Positions 41,901 to 53,560 of a stretch of 64,000 nucleotides of DNA are shown in pieces. Location of the stretch: NCBI GenBank assembly GCA_032191485.1, contig JAVDOI010000011.1, positions 23,110,887 through 23,174,886 of the forward strand. The letters are read 5' to 3'. Under the pieces are notes generated by a model. It was not told the origin of the DNA and ran no database searches. It saw only the letters and a list, made by a program, of their open reading frames with translations. The position numbers and the translations under genes were made by a program. The stretch comes from Leptoclinus maculatus. Lineage: Eukaryota > Chordata > Actinopteri > Perciformes > Stichaeidae. Position 1 is the stretch's first letter; every line of letters begins with the position of its first letter.

Positions 41901-44100
41901 CCTTTAGAAAACCTCAAATTTGGGAGCAGCGAGGTAAAGCTCTGCTCCTGGGTGGAGAAGGAGCTGCTGCTACTGGGGGCGGAGCTCTCCACCTCCCACC
42001 GGAGCTCCTACTGTAGGTCGCAGTGAAGGCTTATCTTATGGATTGTCCGTGGAGGGCAAGTCGCTGCTGGAGGCCTGCTGGAGTCTGAGCTGAAGAAGCA
42101 TGGTTAACTTGCATGATTTCGTTGGAGTCTGACTTGGTGGCACCAATAACAAGTCAGGGTTAGTAATCGTGAGAAACTAGATTTTCTACTGTGCTAGATT
42201 TAAAAAGTCATCAAACAGAACAACTCTTTTCCAATGAAAGTAGCTAGCAGAACTAACTCCAAAAGTTGTTAAATCTAGCAAGTAAGTCGCCAATGAAATG
42301 ATTGAACTGGCTTATTACAGCCCTGCGTCAGCCACATACCAGATGTTTGTCTTTTTTTGTCAGAGCATTTGATTCATTGATTGCTGACAAGATGTAAGAC
42401 AAATTTCCACAAAAAAAATACAAAATGTTTTTGAAGAAGACTACCAACTCTACCTTTAAGAATAACAATATGGAAATGGACAATCTTGTCAATGCTGGTC
42501 TTGAAAAAAATGAAAGTTCCTGAAGTTTAAAAATAGTCGAAAACTAATTTAAATAAAACATTCACTCGTGCAATACGGTGAGTGTATACAGAAGAGGGCT
42601 AAAGTTTGAGGACGTTGCCTCACCTTCAACACAAAGAGGAGTTTTCTCTCTGTGCTGCCACGTGTGTTGTTCTGCCTGTCACAGGATAAAGCATGGACGT
42701 GCGGTCAGGGGAGGCAGTCATCATGAAAAGTAAAAAACAAATAATGATAAAATAAAATAAACAATATTTCTCTACTGATCTGTGCTATAAATGTAATTTC
42801 TTTATGATTTCAATCATTTTAAGCATTTGTATAGTCAAAATCGCTGAATTTGCGTATGTCCTGTTCAAACAGAGGAGACACGCTAGGTGAGGCAGCGACA
42901 AGCTGTGCCTCACCTCAGATTGTGCAATCCCTAACAAACTGGGTTTAGCGCATGTCTTTTGCTTTCTCATTGTTTGTCACCACTGTAATATTTGTAGACA
43001 CTTTTATTACATTTCCTTTCATTCCATAGAATAGGTCATGTATTTCATGTATGTGTAGAACATATTTAGTCTTGCTGATCTGACAGAAACCGCAGTGAAG
43101 AAGCACAGAGGGGAGGCAAACAGTACCTCTGCCTCAATGAAGGGGGCGCGCGAGAGCCCACGGGTCGGGTTCATGCTTGTAGTTCCGTTACTCTTCTTCT
43201 ACACTTCTCGTCTTCTTCTTATATTTTGCTTTGACCGCAAACATTGCAGATTAAATATCTAAATTTTAACAATTCTCAAAAAACAGGGAAATATGACCAC
43301 ATAAACAGCAATTCAACGTCGGACAGGTAAAGTAAACTTTTATGTGTTTGTTGTTCTCTTTATAAATCCGTGGTTGTTACAGATTATCGCGGGATCTCGC
43401 GATTTTCGCCGGTGTACAGGCCTCTGGCACAGATGGAGGACTGCTGCTTTGTCAGCGCCACAAACAGTATTTTTGCAGACAGCAAAAAGCTGCATTATAC
43501 CTTACAGGGAAAGCAAAACGATGCCGTGCCGCTGACTTTGATTTTCAGCTGAGCTATTTGCTTTAGTTACAGGCCATCTCTGTCTTTTCTCCGCCTGTGT
43601 GTCTAGCCTGGCTTCCACACACTCCTGCTGCACCACGCACACGCACACGCACTGTTAGAAGCCGGAACAGAGAAAGATAGATGAATATCTTTAGTTTCAA
43701 TATGTTGAAAGATACATTTCAAATTATTTTTAATTTTGTATCTAAAATATCACATCCCTGATTGAGTCATATGGTTAGGCTGTAGATCCTTGAAAGGGGA
43801 GTCGGGCATTTTGGTAAATCCCCATGTTTGCTGTAGGCTAGTTTGCCCGAGCTTAGCACGAATACCAACAACGGGGGAAGACTATTTAAAATAAAAAAAT
43901 AAAATTGTAGATATTTCAGCGCAGTTATCTGCCTAGTTTGAACAGGATCTCTAAAGTGTTGTCTTGAATACCTTGTATATCCGAATGACAGATAACACAA
44001 AAAGCGAGAATTGGAGTTTAAAACTTTGTCTACAACTGGATTGTTTCAAAAGTAGCCAGTTTACACTCCGTTAACAGTTTATTTTTTAGCAGAAAAAAAC
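38950..44100. other. Gene-poor repeat-rich DNA
   Basis: Contains fragments of the fish repeat rich in TTTACTT/AAGTA phrases (about 40010-40130 and 40860-41110), a perfect 14-bp hairpin (41047-41083, loop 9 nt), and a decayed repeat with the phrase GTGAGGCAG / GCCTCACCT (about 42610-43150). A common fish MITE-like stretch is at about 43790-43880. No coding gene is supported. Confidence 0.45.
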
Positions 44101-44159
44101 AACCAAATCATCGTCAGAAGATGGGTTAATGGGTTAAAGAATAGGTTACCAATTATAAA

Positions 44160-44360
44160 CTGTGTCCCAATTCAGGGTCTGCATCCTTCGGAGGACCCAG
44201 CCTTCACGGTCTACGTGGGCCGCGTCCTTTGAAAACCGCAAAGGCTAGACCGTGTGGTCTCCGAAATGAGACGGCCTACGCTACAGAGGACTTCCTGTTT
44301 GCGTCAAAAGCTGTTCTCGCCCCGCCCCCTCTTGCTGCTCCCATCACCCTGCTCAATAGG

Positions 44361-44425
<65 letters not shown>

Positions 44426-44487
44426 TTTTTTATAGTGTATATACCTGTGTGTGTATATATATATATAATACCTGCTCAGCAGGATTC

Positions 44488-44522
<35 letters not shown>

Positions 44523-44527
44523 TTATA

Positions 44528-44576
<49 letters not shown>

Positions 44577-46915
44577 CCCTGCTCAGGATTATAAATATAT
44601 ACACATAAATACATTAAACTAAAATATTTTCAGTATATATACTTTGAAGTTTTTAGTTTAGTGTTAATCATATATTAAAAAATTCATTCATAGTTTATTT
44701 TCATATTGTTTTTCTAAATTAATAATCAGTTAATTAAATCAGTTACTATGTTAAATAACACATTTTCAGTTATAGTTCTTGCAATTAAAACAATGTATTT
44801 ATCAATAACTTTATTTCATTCACACATACATATTTACATGTACATATATATATATATATATATCAATCCTAAGGCAGAGGAAATCAATCAAGACAGTTAA
44901 TATTAACAACAGCAAAACAAATGTCAGCAAACGTGTTTATTAACTTGCAGTAACATGTGCATATTCTTTATATTTTTTAAATCAGTTTCATCTCTGTGAC
45001 AGCAATATTAACACATCAGAAGGATCTACTGGTTGTCTTATTAGTGAAGGCTTTGTACAGGATGAGAGCTAATGTAACTGTAACCTCAAGTACAGGATGG
45101 TGAAATGGAGACATTACAAATGGACTAATGTCTTAATTCAAAGCTACGGTTGCTGAATGTTTGTCCATCGTTCTCCCCTCAGCTCCTGGCTCTCTGTAAC
45201 ACAACAAGAACAGAATCAGCAAAATACTCAAATTCAGTGTATTCGTGTAATTAATCTTAACGTTACCGGACTTAAAGTGATATTTCAGGTTCACAACCTG
45301 TCTACCTGAGCTCACGTTGGTCCGTTTATGTACATGATATGAAGTATAAATCATCTGTAAAACCATCACAACATCAGTAAGATATTATTCAACCTCTGAG
45401 GTTTGAAAGTGAAGTTATTAAAAGTTACTTTAATGCTGCGTTCACACCAAACGCGAATACGCGTCGAGATTACATACAAAGTCTATGCACAGACGCGATG
45501 AGACTGGAGCGACGCGAATCTGCGTTTGTGCGGCGCGATGGACGCGAATTTGCGGCGCGATGGTTGCGAAATCGCGTCAAACGCCAAAACGCTGAAGTTG
45601 AAATATTTTAACTTCTGCGACAAAATCGCGTGACGCTGTGGCGCGATAGCCTATCAGCATTGAGATGTTTCTCCTGTCGTCACTGACTTCCTGCCGTTGC
45701 TGAATCAGGAAATAAATACCGGAGCCGTCTGTGTTCACCCGGAGCTCTACGATACCTCGTATCAGTAGAGACCGGACCAAACTATGTGTATAAATGTGTG
45801 TGTGTAAACCAGATGGTACAAACAATGAAAAAGACGCTGCCGTATTTACGTCTAGATGACGTTATTGTGAGTGTTGATGGAGCTGCTACCATGTTATAAT
45901 AGCCTAGCACCGATCCATCCGAGCTCCATTGAGAAAACAAGTATTTTAAAAGTTATTTGCTTGTCGTCTTGCGGAGAGAACTAACAAAACATGAATTCAG
46001 ACAAATCGGCATCATTAGGTAGTTATTTCGGAGTCCCTTTTTGTCGGTTTATTGCAGTTAAATCACAGCCAAATCAGTTTATTTGGGGCTCATACAGCCG
46101 TAGTAAACAGCGGACGTGTGGCTTGCTAGACACAGTGAATACATCTCGATACAATCCACGGAGCTCCTCTGGACAATGTTATTAACCCAAACATGACGGC
46201 GTTTAGTTTCCCGTGATATCTGGGACTTCCACAACACCGTACTAAGCAGAAATAGAGGTTATTTTTTCCATGGTTAATGGCGGACAGTTTAGGGATTTCA
46301 GAGCGATAAGCCCCGCCCCCTCTCCAGCGCGATTCTCGCGAATGAACACAAATGGTCCGCAGCGAGACCGGCGGCGCGATGGACGCGAATTTGCGGCGCG
46401 ATGAATTCTCGACGCGTTTGGTGTGAACGCGGCATAAGTCTAACTACAGTCGGATGCAGGCAGCTGAGCTGCAGCTAATAGCACAGCGGCTAACGCTAGT
46501 TAGCTTGTAAGCTACGAACGTCACGTAACTTAACGGATCACTTTAACACACATGTGATGTTATAAGATCTCTTATTTTACTTTAACATTAGTATCGGTGA
46601 CATTCGAGTGAGTTGAAACCCAATACTTACATTTAAAAGTGAATCCTGCCGCTTCTCCAGCTCTCGCATCAATCGCCGCCATGTTGGTTCAAATAAAATC
46701 TTCACCGGCACGCAATGCATCTTGGGATATGCTGGGCCACGAAGGATCCATCAGATGTATCCTCCGAATCTGGGTGCAGAAGGCTGCATTCGTCGGCTGC
46801 ATTTGAAGGAGTCTTCAACAAACATGCGAATTGGGACAGCCTAGTCGCCGCGCTGTGACGCAACCAGTCTACGAATGCAGCCTCCGAAGGATGCAGACCC
46901 TGAATTGGGACACAG
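44160..46915 (+). mobile_element. 2.76-kb DNA transposon with perfect 35-bp terminal inverted repeats
   Basis: CTGTGTCCCAATTCAGGGTC at 44160 continues for 35 bp, and the exact reverse complement ends at 46915. Subterminal sequence is also related (TGCATCCTTCGGAGG and CTACG/CGTAG phrases). No transposase frame is present, so it is non-autonomous. Inside are three TA microsatellites separated by CCTGCTCA(N)AGGATT spacers (44362-44575) and a nested Harbinger-like element. The target-site duplication is unclear: TATA occurs on both sides 3 bp or less from the tips (44153-44156, 46917-46920). Superfamily not assigned. Confidence 0.8.
45434..46434 (+). mobile_element. Harbinger-type MITE nested in the 2.76-kb element, 1001 bp
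   Basis: The left end TGCTGCGTTCACACCAAACG and the right end in reverse complement, TGCCGCGTTCACACCAAACG, are inverted repeats. Target duplication TAA occurs at 45431-45433 and 46435-46437, as for PIF/Harbinger. The arms carry repeated GGCGCGATGGACGCGAAT phrases (near 45532-45549 and 46371-46390). No ORF of transposase type is present. Confidence 0.85.
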
Positions 46916-47440
46916 CTATAGACTGTATATAAGAAGTGGACGTAGTCATGGTGACGTCACCCATTGGTTTGTGGACTGCCGTTTTGAAACCTCGAGTTTG
47001 GTTATTTCGCCGTCACCATCTTGGATTACGACCATCGCCGTGGTTTTTGTTTTGGCAACCAATGAACAGAAGTGACCGTATTTGGAATGCGGAGGAGAGA
47101 CATAGAGACGACGCTCTGGTAGAGACCTGTCAATCACAGTAAGCCCGCCCTAAAGCATACCCTGCTTTATTGTCTATTTGACTCTAAATGGACCATCATT
47201 TACTAAATGAACCTCATGCTGTGTTGAAGAAGACTTGAAACTAGAGGTTGAGACCATAAACTCATGCTTACAATGTTTACTGAGGTAATAAATCAAGTGA
47301 GAAGCAGTCATTTTCTCATAGAATTCTATACAATCAGACTTCTTTTTGCAACCAGAGGAGTCGCCCCCTGCTGTTCAGTAGAGAGAATGCAATTTTTAAG
47401 ACACTTCCACACCGGCTTCTCTTGGCAGAACCGGAGGTTG
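46916..47440 (+). repeat. Interspersed repeat with TATA, CRE and CCAAT-like motifs
   Basis: Begins at GACTGTATATAAGAAG and contains GGTGACGTCACC (46950-46961) with a consensus CRE, an inverted CCAAT box (ATTGG) directly after it, and CCAAT near 47060. I recognise the GTCACCCATTGGTTTGTGGA phrase as dispersed in percomorph genomes, but cannot class it. It ends near TCGCCCCCTGCT. Confidence 0.5.
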
Positions 47441-50350
47441 CCGCCTGGTTGCATTTCAGCCAATGCATGCCGCCTCTTTTTCTCTCCACACGGATTGTTT
47501 ACCTGCATGCAACCAAAAGCCCGGTCCAACTGTCCACTGTCTCGCAGGTACCATGTGTGGTGAGACAGGCAGCGTATCTGACTGCGTGAACTGGAAGAGG
47601 AAGGTCTCCAGCTGTTCATTCAACTCCCCGACACATCTGCACATCAAGGCTAGTGCCGCTCCCGCAGCCCGGCTTCAGCTGGCGAGAAAAAGTCAGTTTA
47701 CTGGTGTTTCAAATGTTTTATTCAGTAACAACCGTTTGTGCTTGACAGTTCATGTGTGTGCTTCTTGTTTTCCCATCCTTGTGAGGACCAGTTTGAAAAC
47801 ACTCCTCACATTTTAAAGGGTTTAGTTCAAGATTAGGTTTTGGATTTAGAGTTAGGATTAGGGGATCAAACTGAAATTAGTTTAGCATTAGAGTTTAGGG
47901 TTTGGTAAGAATGTGTTAAATTATTATAATTTAACTAGAAAAAGGGGAATAACAAAAGAGGAAAATACAAAAGCCATGTATTAAAACACTTAATGTGAAA
48001 AAAAGACCGAATGAACGCATAGCATACTCCTTGATTACACTTGTTTAATTGTTGCACTATTAAAACATCATAGCAAAGAGCATACACTAAAAAAACCTGA
48101 TGGATATGTGCAAAGCAATAAGGAAGCTGGGGGGGGGGGGGGGGGGGGGGCTTCTCAATATCAGAATCTCAAAAACAATCAAGCATAATGATTCTGTTTT
48201 AGTGCCCAGCAGAGCCTCCAGATCCCAACATTTCCTCTAAGCTCATCGTCGATGCTCTGAAACTTGGCACAGTTCACCGGCTGCCTGGAAGGTAGGAAAT
48301 CAATCTACAAGCATATGCTTTGGTTTGGAGAACGGTTGGCAGTAAGAAGGCCATTTATAGTTTATGGGCAAAAAATATGGAAAAGCATCAGCATGGTCCT
48401 TCAACAGTTATTCAGATGGTGGCGTGTCCAGCCAGTGTAGAGCTCTGTAACAGGCAGACTTCTGTTCTGTAAACACCAAGGCTGGATTACTGACAGGGCC
48501 AACTGCTGGTGGTCCCAGAGCACTAGGGACCCCAAATGCAGCCTTATTGTGTCATCATTTTTGAAAATATTAATTAGAGTGGAGTTTTCCAGGGATTTAT
48601 AACTGTGCCATGATGTTGAGGGACCTGCAAGAGACAGATTTACAAAAGAATGTACAAAATGTATGCAGCAGAGGCAGAGGAATCCTGAATTTAAAATCCT
48701 AGTATGAGCCAAGCTCCAGAAAAACTGGGTCCTACAGTGCAACTCTATTGCATTATTATTGACCCTAAGCTAACTCCATCCAGTTAAGAAGAGCTGGAGA
48801 GGCAGAATCCAGCTTAGCTGTGTGGAGTGCGTGGCCGTTTAAAATGGCGCCCATTGCTCGTCTCCTGGTATTGCTGCTTGCAGCGTTGCCGGAGGGGCAT
48901 GCCCTTTCGTAACGCGTTGCTGTTTAGAAAGCACTTAAAGGGCTGCTTGCAGCGCTCTCGAGAACTGGTTAATCCCTCGTTGACTCCAGGGAAGTGAAGA
49001 AGAGTTTGGTTGTATTGTTGGTACGTCCAGCATCCAGCAGCAAAAGTGAACTGCAGTCAATGAGACGCAGCCTGCAGAGGCCCGCTGCGGATGACATGCC
49101 TGAATTGGTTGGAAAAGCCCACTGCTGCACAGAGCACTGTTTGCTTATTTATTCAAAGTTTATTATTATAAAATTGCACCGACTTCGACACTGCACATCC
49201 GTGGATACCCAACGAGATTTAGAAGGTGTGTGACTACTGTGACCTAGAGTTACCCATAACTCGCTTCTATGGGTAGGCCTGTAGGGAAGTTAATGTGCAA
49301 CTGTGCGACCCGGCCCCGGATAAGTGGAAGTTATTGGAAAGATGGATGGATGCCGATAAGTTGTTGTAAGTTCATGATCAGTAAATAATGTGTCAGACGC
49401 CAAAAGCACTGGATCCTACAGCTCCCACAATGCAACTCAATAGCCTCTTTTATTTAACCCTCCTTGGTATTAGTATCACAAGAGTGTCCCTTACTTAAAT
49501 GCATATTATTTGTGGATTGAAACTGCATTAAGAAACACTTTGTTTGTAGAATGACACACTGGTAATGTTTAGTGAAGCAGATATAGACAGGTTTGAAATA
49601 GGGCTTTCACACCCCGATAGTTGGCTTTTGGCACAGTTAAGCATTTTTCACAGTTAAGCCGTTTCTTTCATTAACAGTCACAGCAGATATTTATTCTGCA
49701 CCGAGAAGGAGGTAAGTGTCTTTTGATTTTATGAAGAGCTTGAACACATTCATGTGGCCTTGAAGAGGCTGCAGAGTGAAAATACTGTGACAAAACAGCC
49801 CCTGTGGGACCGCTTCTGTGCAGCTTGTTGCTCCTCAGGTGACCGGTGTTAGTGATGCAAGTGTTTAGATACTGAGTGTGTGTGTGTGTGTGTGTGCACG
49901 CTAGCGCGCTCACGAGTGTGTGTAACTGTTGGCTTTTCTGTCTTCAGTGTGTTCTATCAACATCTATTTAAAAAAAAACAGTCTGTCAGGCAGGGTTAGA
50001 GATTAATTAATAACAGAATAGAAAGTGTTCTTGTGCTGGGAAGTAACACAGTATATTCACTCTTAAGCGGCTATAGTTGATTTCTTATAATAACAATGTA
50101 CCAAATGACCATACTACTGTAGCGTCCCGTCTGCCCTCAGTCATATGAGAGGACGAAGAAGAAGAACCTGGAGCTGACCCCAAGAACTTGTCAATCACGT
50201 TGAAGTTACAGGGTCTGTGTGCATTCTGTTTGTTTATTGGATGGAATCTAAAGTGGCAGAAACGAGAAAATGACTCGTATTTTCGTTTCAGCCGCCATTA
50301 GCCTACTTTGCCATTTAGCGGTTAGCCGTAGCACTTAGCCAGCACAAACC
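47441..50350. other. No gene seen
   Basis: Holds a poly(G) run (48130-48150), a GGATAAGTGG...ATGGATGGATG tail typical of fish retroposons (about 49315-49350), and a (GT)n run at 49876-49895. No ORF with family resemblance. Confidence 0.45.
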
Positions 50351-50374
50351 TGAGCCCCTGGGGGTTAGACGCTG

Positions 50375-50575
50375 AAATAATGCGCCCTATTTGTTTGGAG
50401 CATGTGAGTATATCTTATACATTGAATCTTAACCAGACTGACTGACTGTTTTGTTTCGCTTAATGCGCCTTATAGTCTGGTGCGCTTTATATATGAAAAA
50501 AGATCGAAAATAGACCATTCATTGACAGTGCGCCTTATAATCCAGTGCGCCCTATAGTGCGGAAAATACGGTAAT
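50375..50575. mobile_element. MITE-like fragment with TGCGCCTTATA repeats
   Basis: Recurrent AATGCGCC(C/T)TAT, TGCGCCTTATA and GTGCGCCCTATAGTGCGG phrases end at GAAAATACGGTA. This is a widespread animal MITE signature I recognise but cannot name with certainty. Confidence 0.55.
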
Positions 50576-50649
50576 ACAATTTAAAATTTGTGCAAATAGT
50601 GCAGTGTAAACATTTGTTTTGACAGTGCAATTAGAGTATGGGGGGGGTG

Positions 50650-51369
50650 CTAGCTGTTTAGGACTGAGTTGCAGCTACAGTGGTGTGTGTGTGTGTGTGT
50701 GTGTGGGGGGGGTTGATGGAGGCTACAGCTCTGGGGAACGAGCTTTGTGCGTGTTTGTATAGTACCTTCTCCCCGATGGCAGGGGGACAAACAGACTGTG
50801 ACCTGGGTGGGTTGGGTCCTTGCTGATGTTGCTAGCCTTCTTGCAAGACGGCTAGCATACACCGTGTCCAGAGTCGGGAGCTTGGTTCCTACGATCCTCT
50901 GCGCTGTTTCAACTACCCGGGCCAGGTCTCTCCGGTTCTCTGCTGTGCAGCTGGTGTACCACACGGTGGCGCAGTGGCAGAGAATTGTCTCTATGGTGCT
51001 CCTGTAGAAGTTGACTAGGAGCTGAGAGGGGAGTTTGGCTTTTTTGAGTTTCCTCAAGAAGAAGAGCCTCTGTTGGGCTTTCTTCGCCAGGTGGGAGGTG
51101 TTAAGGGCCCATGTCAGATCCTTTGTGATGTGGATTCCCAGGAATTTGATGTCACTTACACTCTCCACCTCCTCACCGTTTATGTGGAGAGGGGGAGGTG
51201 TGGTCTTCCTGGTTCTCCTGAAATCCACGATGATCTCTTTGATTTTTATAGTGTTAAGGACCAGGTTATAGTCAGTACACCACTCAACCAGATGTTGTAC
51301 CTCCTCTCTGTAGTGCGGTTCTTCGTTGTTTGATATCAGTCCTACTATAGTGGTGTCATCAGCAAACTT
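50650..51369 (-). pseudogene. L2/CR1-like LINE reverse transcriptase, C-terminal part
   Basis: Reading the minus strand from 51369: KFADDTTIVGLIS includes the RT catalytic FADD box, followed by VEWCTDYNLVLN, DFRRTRKTTPPPLHINGEEV, IKFLGIHITKDLTWALNTSH, KKAQQRLFFLRKLKKAKLPS and VVETAQRIVGTKLP. The reading stays open for about 240 codons. It ends in a CA tract. The 5' continuation is broken by other repeats (51370-52513) and resumes at 52518. Confidence 0.9.
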
Positions 51370-51613
51370 ATTTTAAAGTCTATTCTGTATTTGACCGGGA
51401 GCCAGTGGAGGTTGCGAAGGACCGGGGTGATGTGTTCATAGCGACGGATGGAGGTGAGCAGTCGAGCGGCAGAGTTCTGAACATATTGGAGTTTATTGAG
51501 GATTTTGTTGGGAGAGCCATAGAGGATGCTGTTGCTGACTGGTTCAGGACTGGTTCAGGACATCAGGAAGCGTGGCGTCATGGCTGGTCTGTGAGGTGCT
51601 GTTTTTGTAGTCG
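51370..51613. repeat. Unclassified repeat fragment between LINE pieces
   Basis: Phrases GGGAGCCAGTGGAGGTTGCG and GGGGTGATGTGTTCATAGCG belong to a fish interspersed repeat. It joins the LINE on the left and the TTAA element on the right. Confidence 0.5.
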
Positions 51614-51617
51614 TTAA

Positions 51618-52509
51618 AGCCCCAGTTCCACCGAAAGCCGGACCTACTACGGATGTCCCCGGAGACACTACGGATCAGATCCGGGGTCATCCGGGAGTGA
51701 AACCGTAGTCAGTCTGGGACGTTCCGTGATGAACCGTAGTAAAACCGTGGCCATCCGTGCTGAACCGTGGCCACCCGCGGCCATCCGTGGCCATCCGTGG
51801 CGTATCCGGGAAGACGAGCGGCTCGTCGGACGTACAACTAGCAACCGGGGTGATCCGGGGACATCCGGGAATGGAGAGGGGGGTGCCGTTGATCGTAGCG
51901 CATCCGGGAAAAACGTAGTAGGACCGGGATAAACCGTAGTAAGACTGGGATGAACCGTAGCATAGCCGTGTTAATCCGGGATGAAACGGGAGCTAGTTGA
52001 CACCCCGGAGCACCGCGTATGGGTTTAATTTTCGGCGTGTTGTTGTCGTCTGAGGAAGATTCTCTTCTTTTCTTTTTTCTTCTTCTGCTGCTGCAGCAGC
52101 AGCTTTCTTCTTTGCAGCAGTCATCGCCTTCTTCTTGGGTTTAATTTTCGGCATGTTGTCCTTTCAAATATTTTCGGAAGAGTGATTTTGTCTCTGAAAA
52201 TCAGAACTATTTATACCCTGACGCTTCATCCGGGACGCATCCGGGCCGTGTCCAGGCCGTGTCCGTGGCGTATCCATGGTCAAACCGTGCTCATCCGTGG
52301 TCAAACCGCGGCCATCCGGGATGAACCAGGCTTGAACAGGGGTGATCCGTGGCGGAACAATAGTAGAACCGTAGTAGAACCGGGAAACATGTCAAATGTG
52401 TTGTCATCCGGGACGATTTCCTTCCCGGATCACCGCGGATCACCCCGGTTCTCACCTCTTTTTATCCGAGGTGATCCGGGGACATCCGGGGTTTCGGTGG
52501 AACTGGGGC
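51618..52509. mobile_element. TTAA-flanked element packed with CCGGG/CCGTGG motifs, 892 bp
   Basis: TTAA flanks both sides (51614-51617, 52510-52513). The ends GCCCCAGTTCCACCGAAA (from 51619) and its exact reverse complement at the right end form terminal inverted repeats. Both arms (about 51650-51990 and 52210-52500) are dense in ATCCGGG, ATCCGTGG and AACCGTAG units spaced about 10 bp. The centre has a Lys/Ala-rich minus-strand ORF. No transposase; piggyBac or Kolobok type inferred from TTAA only. Confidence 0.8.
51993..52154 (-). CDS. Lys/Ala-rich 53-codon ORF inside the TTAA element
   Basis: ATG at 52154-52152, TAG at 51995-51993. The product starts MPKIKPKKKAMTAAKKK, followed by an Ala run, EEEKRKEENLPQTTTTRRKL and NPYAVLRGVN. 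It is strongly basic and probably helical. I do not recognise it. A 15-bp direct repeat (GGGTTTAATTTTCGG, near 52021 and 52137) brackets most of it, so it may be a duplicated low-complexity stretch, or the first exon of a lost transposon protein. Expression is unsupported. Confidence 0.25.
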   Translation of the reverse strand: MPKIKPKKKAMTAAKKKAAAAAAEEEKRKEENLPQTTTTRRKLNPYAVLRGVN

Positions 52510-52517
52510 TTAAGACT

Positions 52518-53034
52518 TTAATGCCTCTCCACATGCTGCGGGGGTCGTTGTTTTCGAAATGCCCCTCGATACGCTGCTGGTATCTGCTCTTGGCTTCTCT
52601 AATGCCCTTCTTTAATTCTGTGCGGGCATTACTGTAAGCCAGGCTGTCTCCTGACCTGTAGACAGCATCTCGTGCTCTGAGCTGAGACCATACATTCCTG
52701 TCCAGCCATGGTTTCTGGTTTGGGAACACCTTGATGGTTTTGGTGGTAAGCACGGTGTCAGTACAGAAGGCTATGTAAGCCAAGACAGATGAGCTATATT
52801 CCTCCAGGTTTGTGCTCTGTGCGAACAACTCCCAGTCTGTGTTTCAAAACAGTCCTGCAGCAGTGAAGTGGACTCTTCCCTCCAGACTTGGACAGTTTTA
52901 ACAGTTGGTCTTGTTCTGCAGATTAGAGGTCTATAGGATGGGGTCATTTCCAGGGAGATGTGGTCTGATAGGCCAAGGTGGGGGGGATGGTGCAGTTTTA
53001 TATGCGTCTGGGACGTTTGTGTAAACCTAATCAA
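52518..53034 (-). pseudogene. L2/CR1-like LINE ORF2, pre-RT part
   Basis: Minus-strand frames give HPPHLGLSDHISLEM (end of the endonuclease domain, with its conserved SDH), VWREESTSLLQDCFETQT, then after a frameshift TIKVFPNQKPWLDRNVWSQL, RARDAVYRSGDSLAYSNART and KGIREAKSRYQ. This is the order seen in fish L2 ORF2. Frameshifts show it is dead. It is the 5' neighbour of the RT piece at 50650-51369. Confidence 0.88.
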
Positions 53035-53189
53035 GAATGTTCTTGCCTCTGGTTGGAAGTCTTACATTTCTGTGCAGTTTGGGCATTATAGGAATGTTAG
53101 ATAGTTCTGAGGTTAGCTATACAAGTAAAAGTCCATTTACCATTTATGCATTGATACACAAGTATTAACAATCTAATGATGTCATTTGT

Positions 53190-53560
53190 GCAGGCTGGTC
53201 TCATCCAGCATTTGTCGCATTACTTACATTACTTACATTACTTAAAAATGATGTGCCTTAATTTGTAGATATCCCACCAAATCTTGAACGAGGACATGTA
53301 AAGACAGCTAAAATCACACACCGGGCAGGTGGTAGTGGAGGTGGCTGGGTCCAACGACGAGCGATCTTTTAGCCAGGAGACCGCTGTTCGTTCCCCTTGT
53401 GGAACGACAAGTCAATGTTGATTTATTTGTCACTTAAGTTGCGTACTTCAGTAACAGCCCTTCCGTGGTTATTTTAACCAAACCACGATCTTTTCGTAAA
53501 CCAAAAGAAGTTTCCTGTGCAGACAGAAGTGTTTTTGTAAAGACCGTATGCATGTACCGA
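53190..53560 (+). mobile_element. tRNA-like SINE or derived repeat
   Basis: GTGGCTGGGTCC, CCGCTGTTCGTTCCCC and the downstream phrase AAGTTGCGTACTTCAGTAAC recall a common percomorph repeat with a tRNA-like head. The tail is unclear. Confidence 0.4.
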
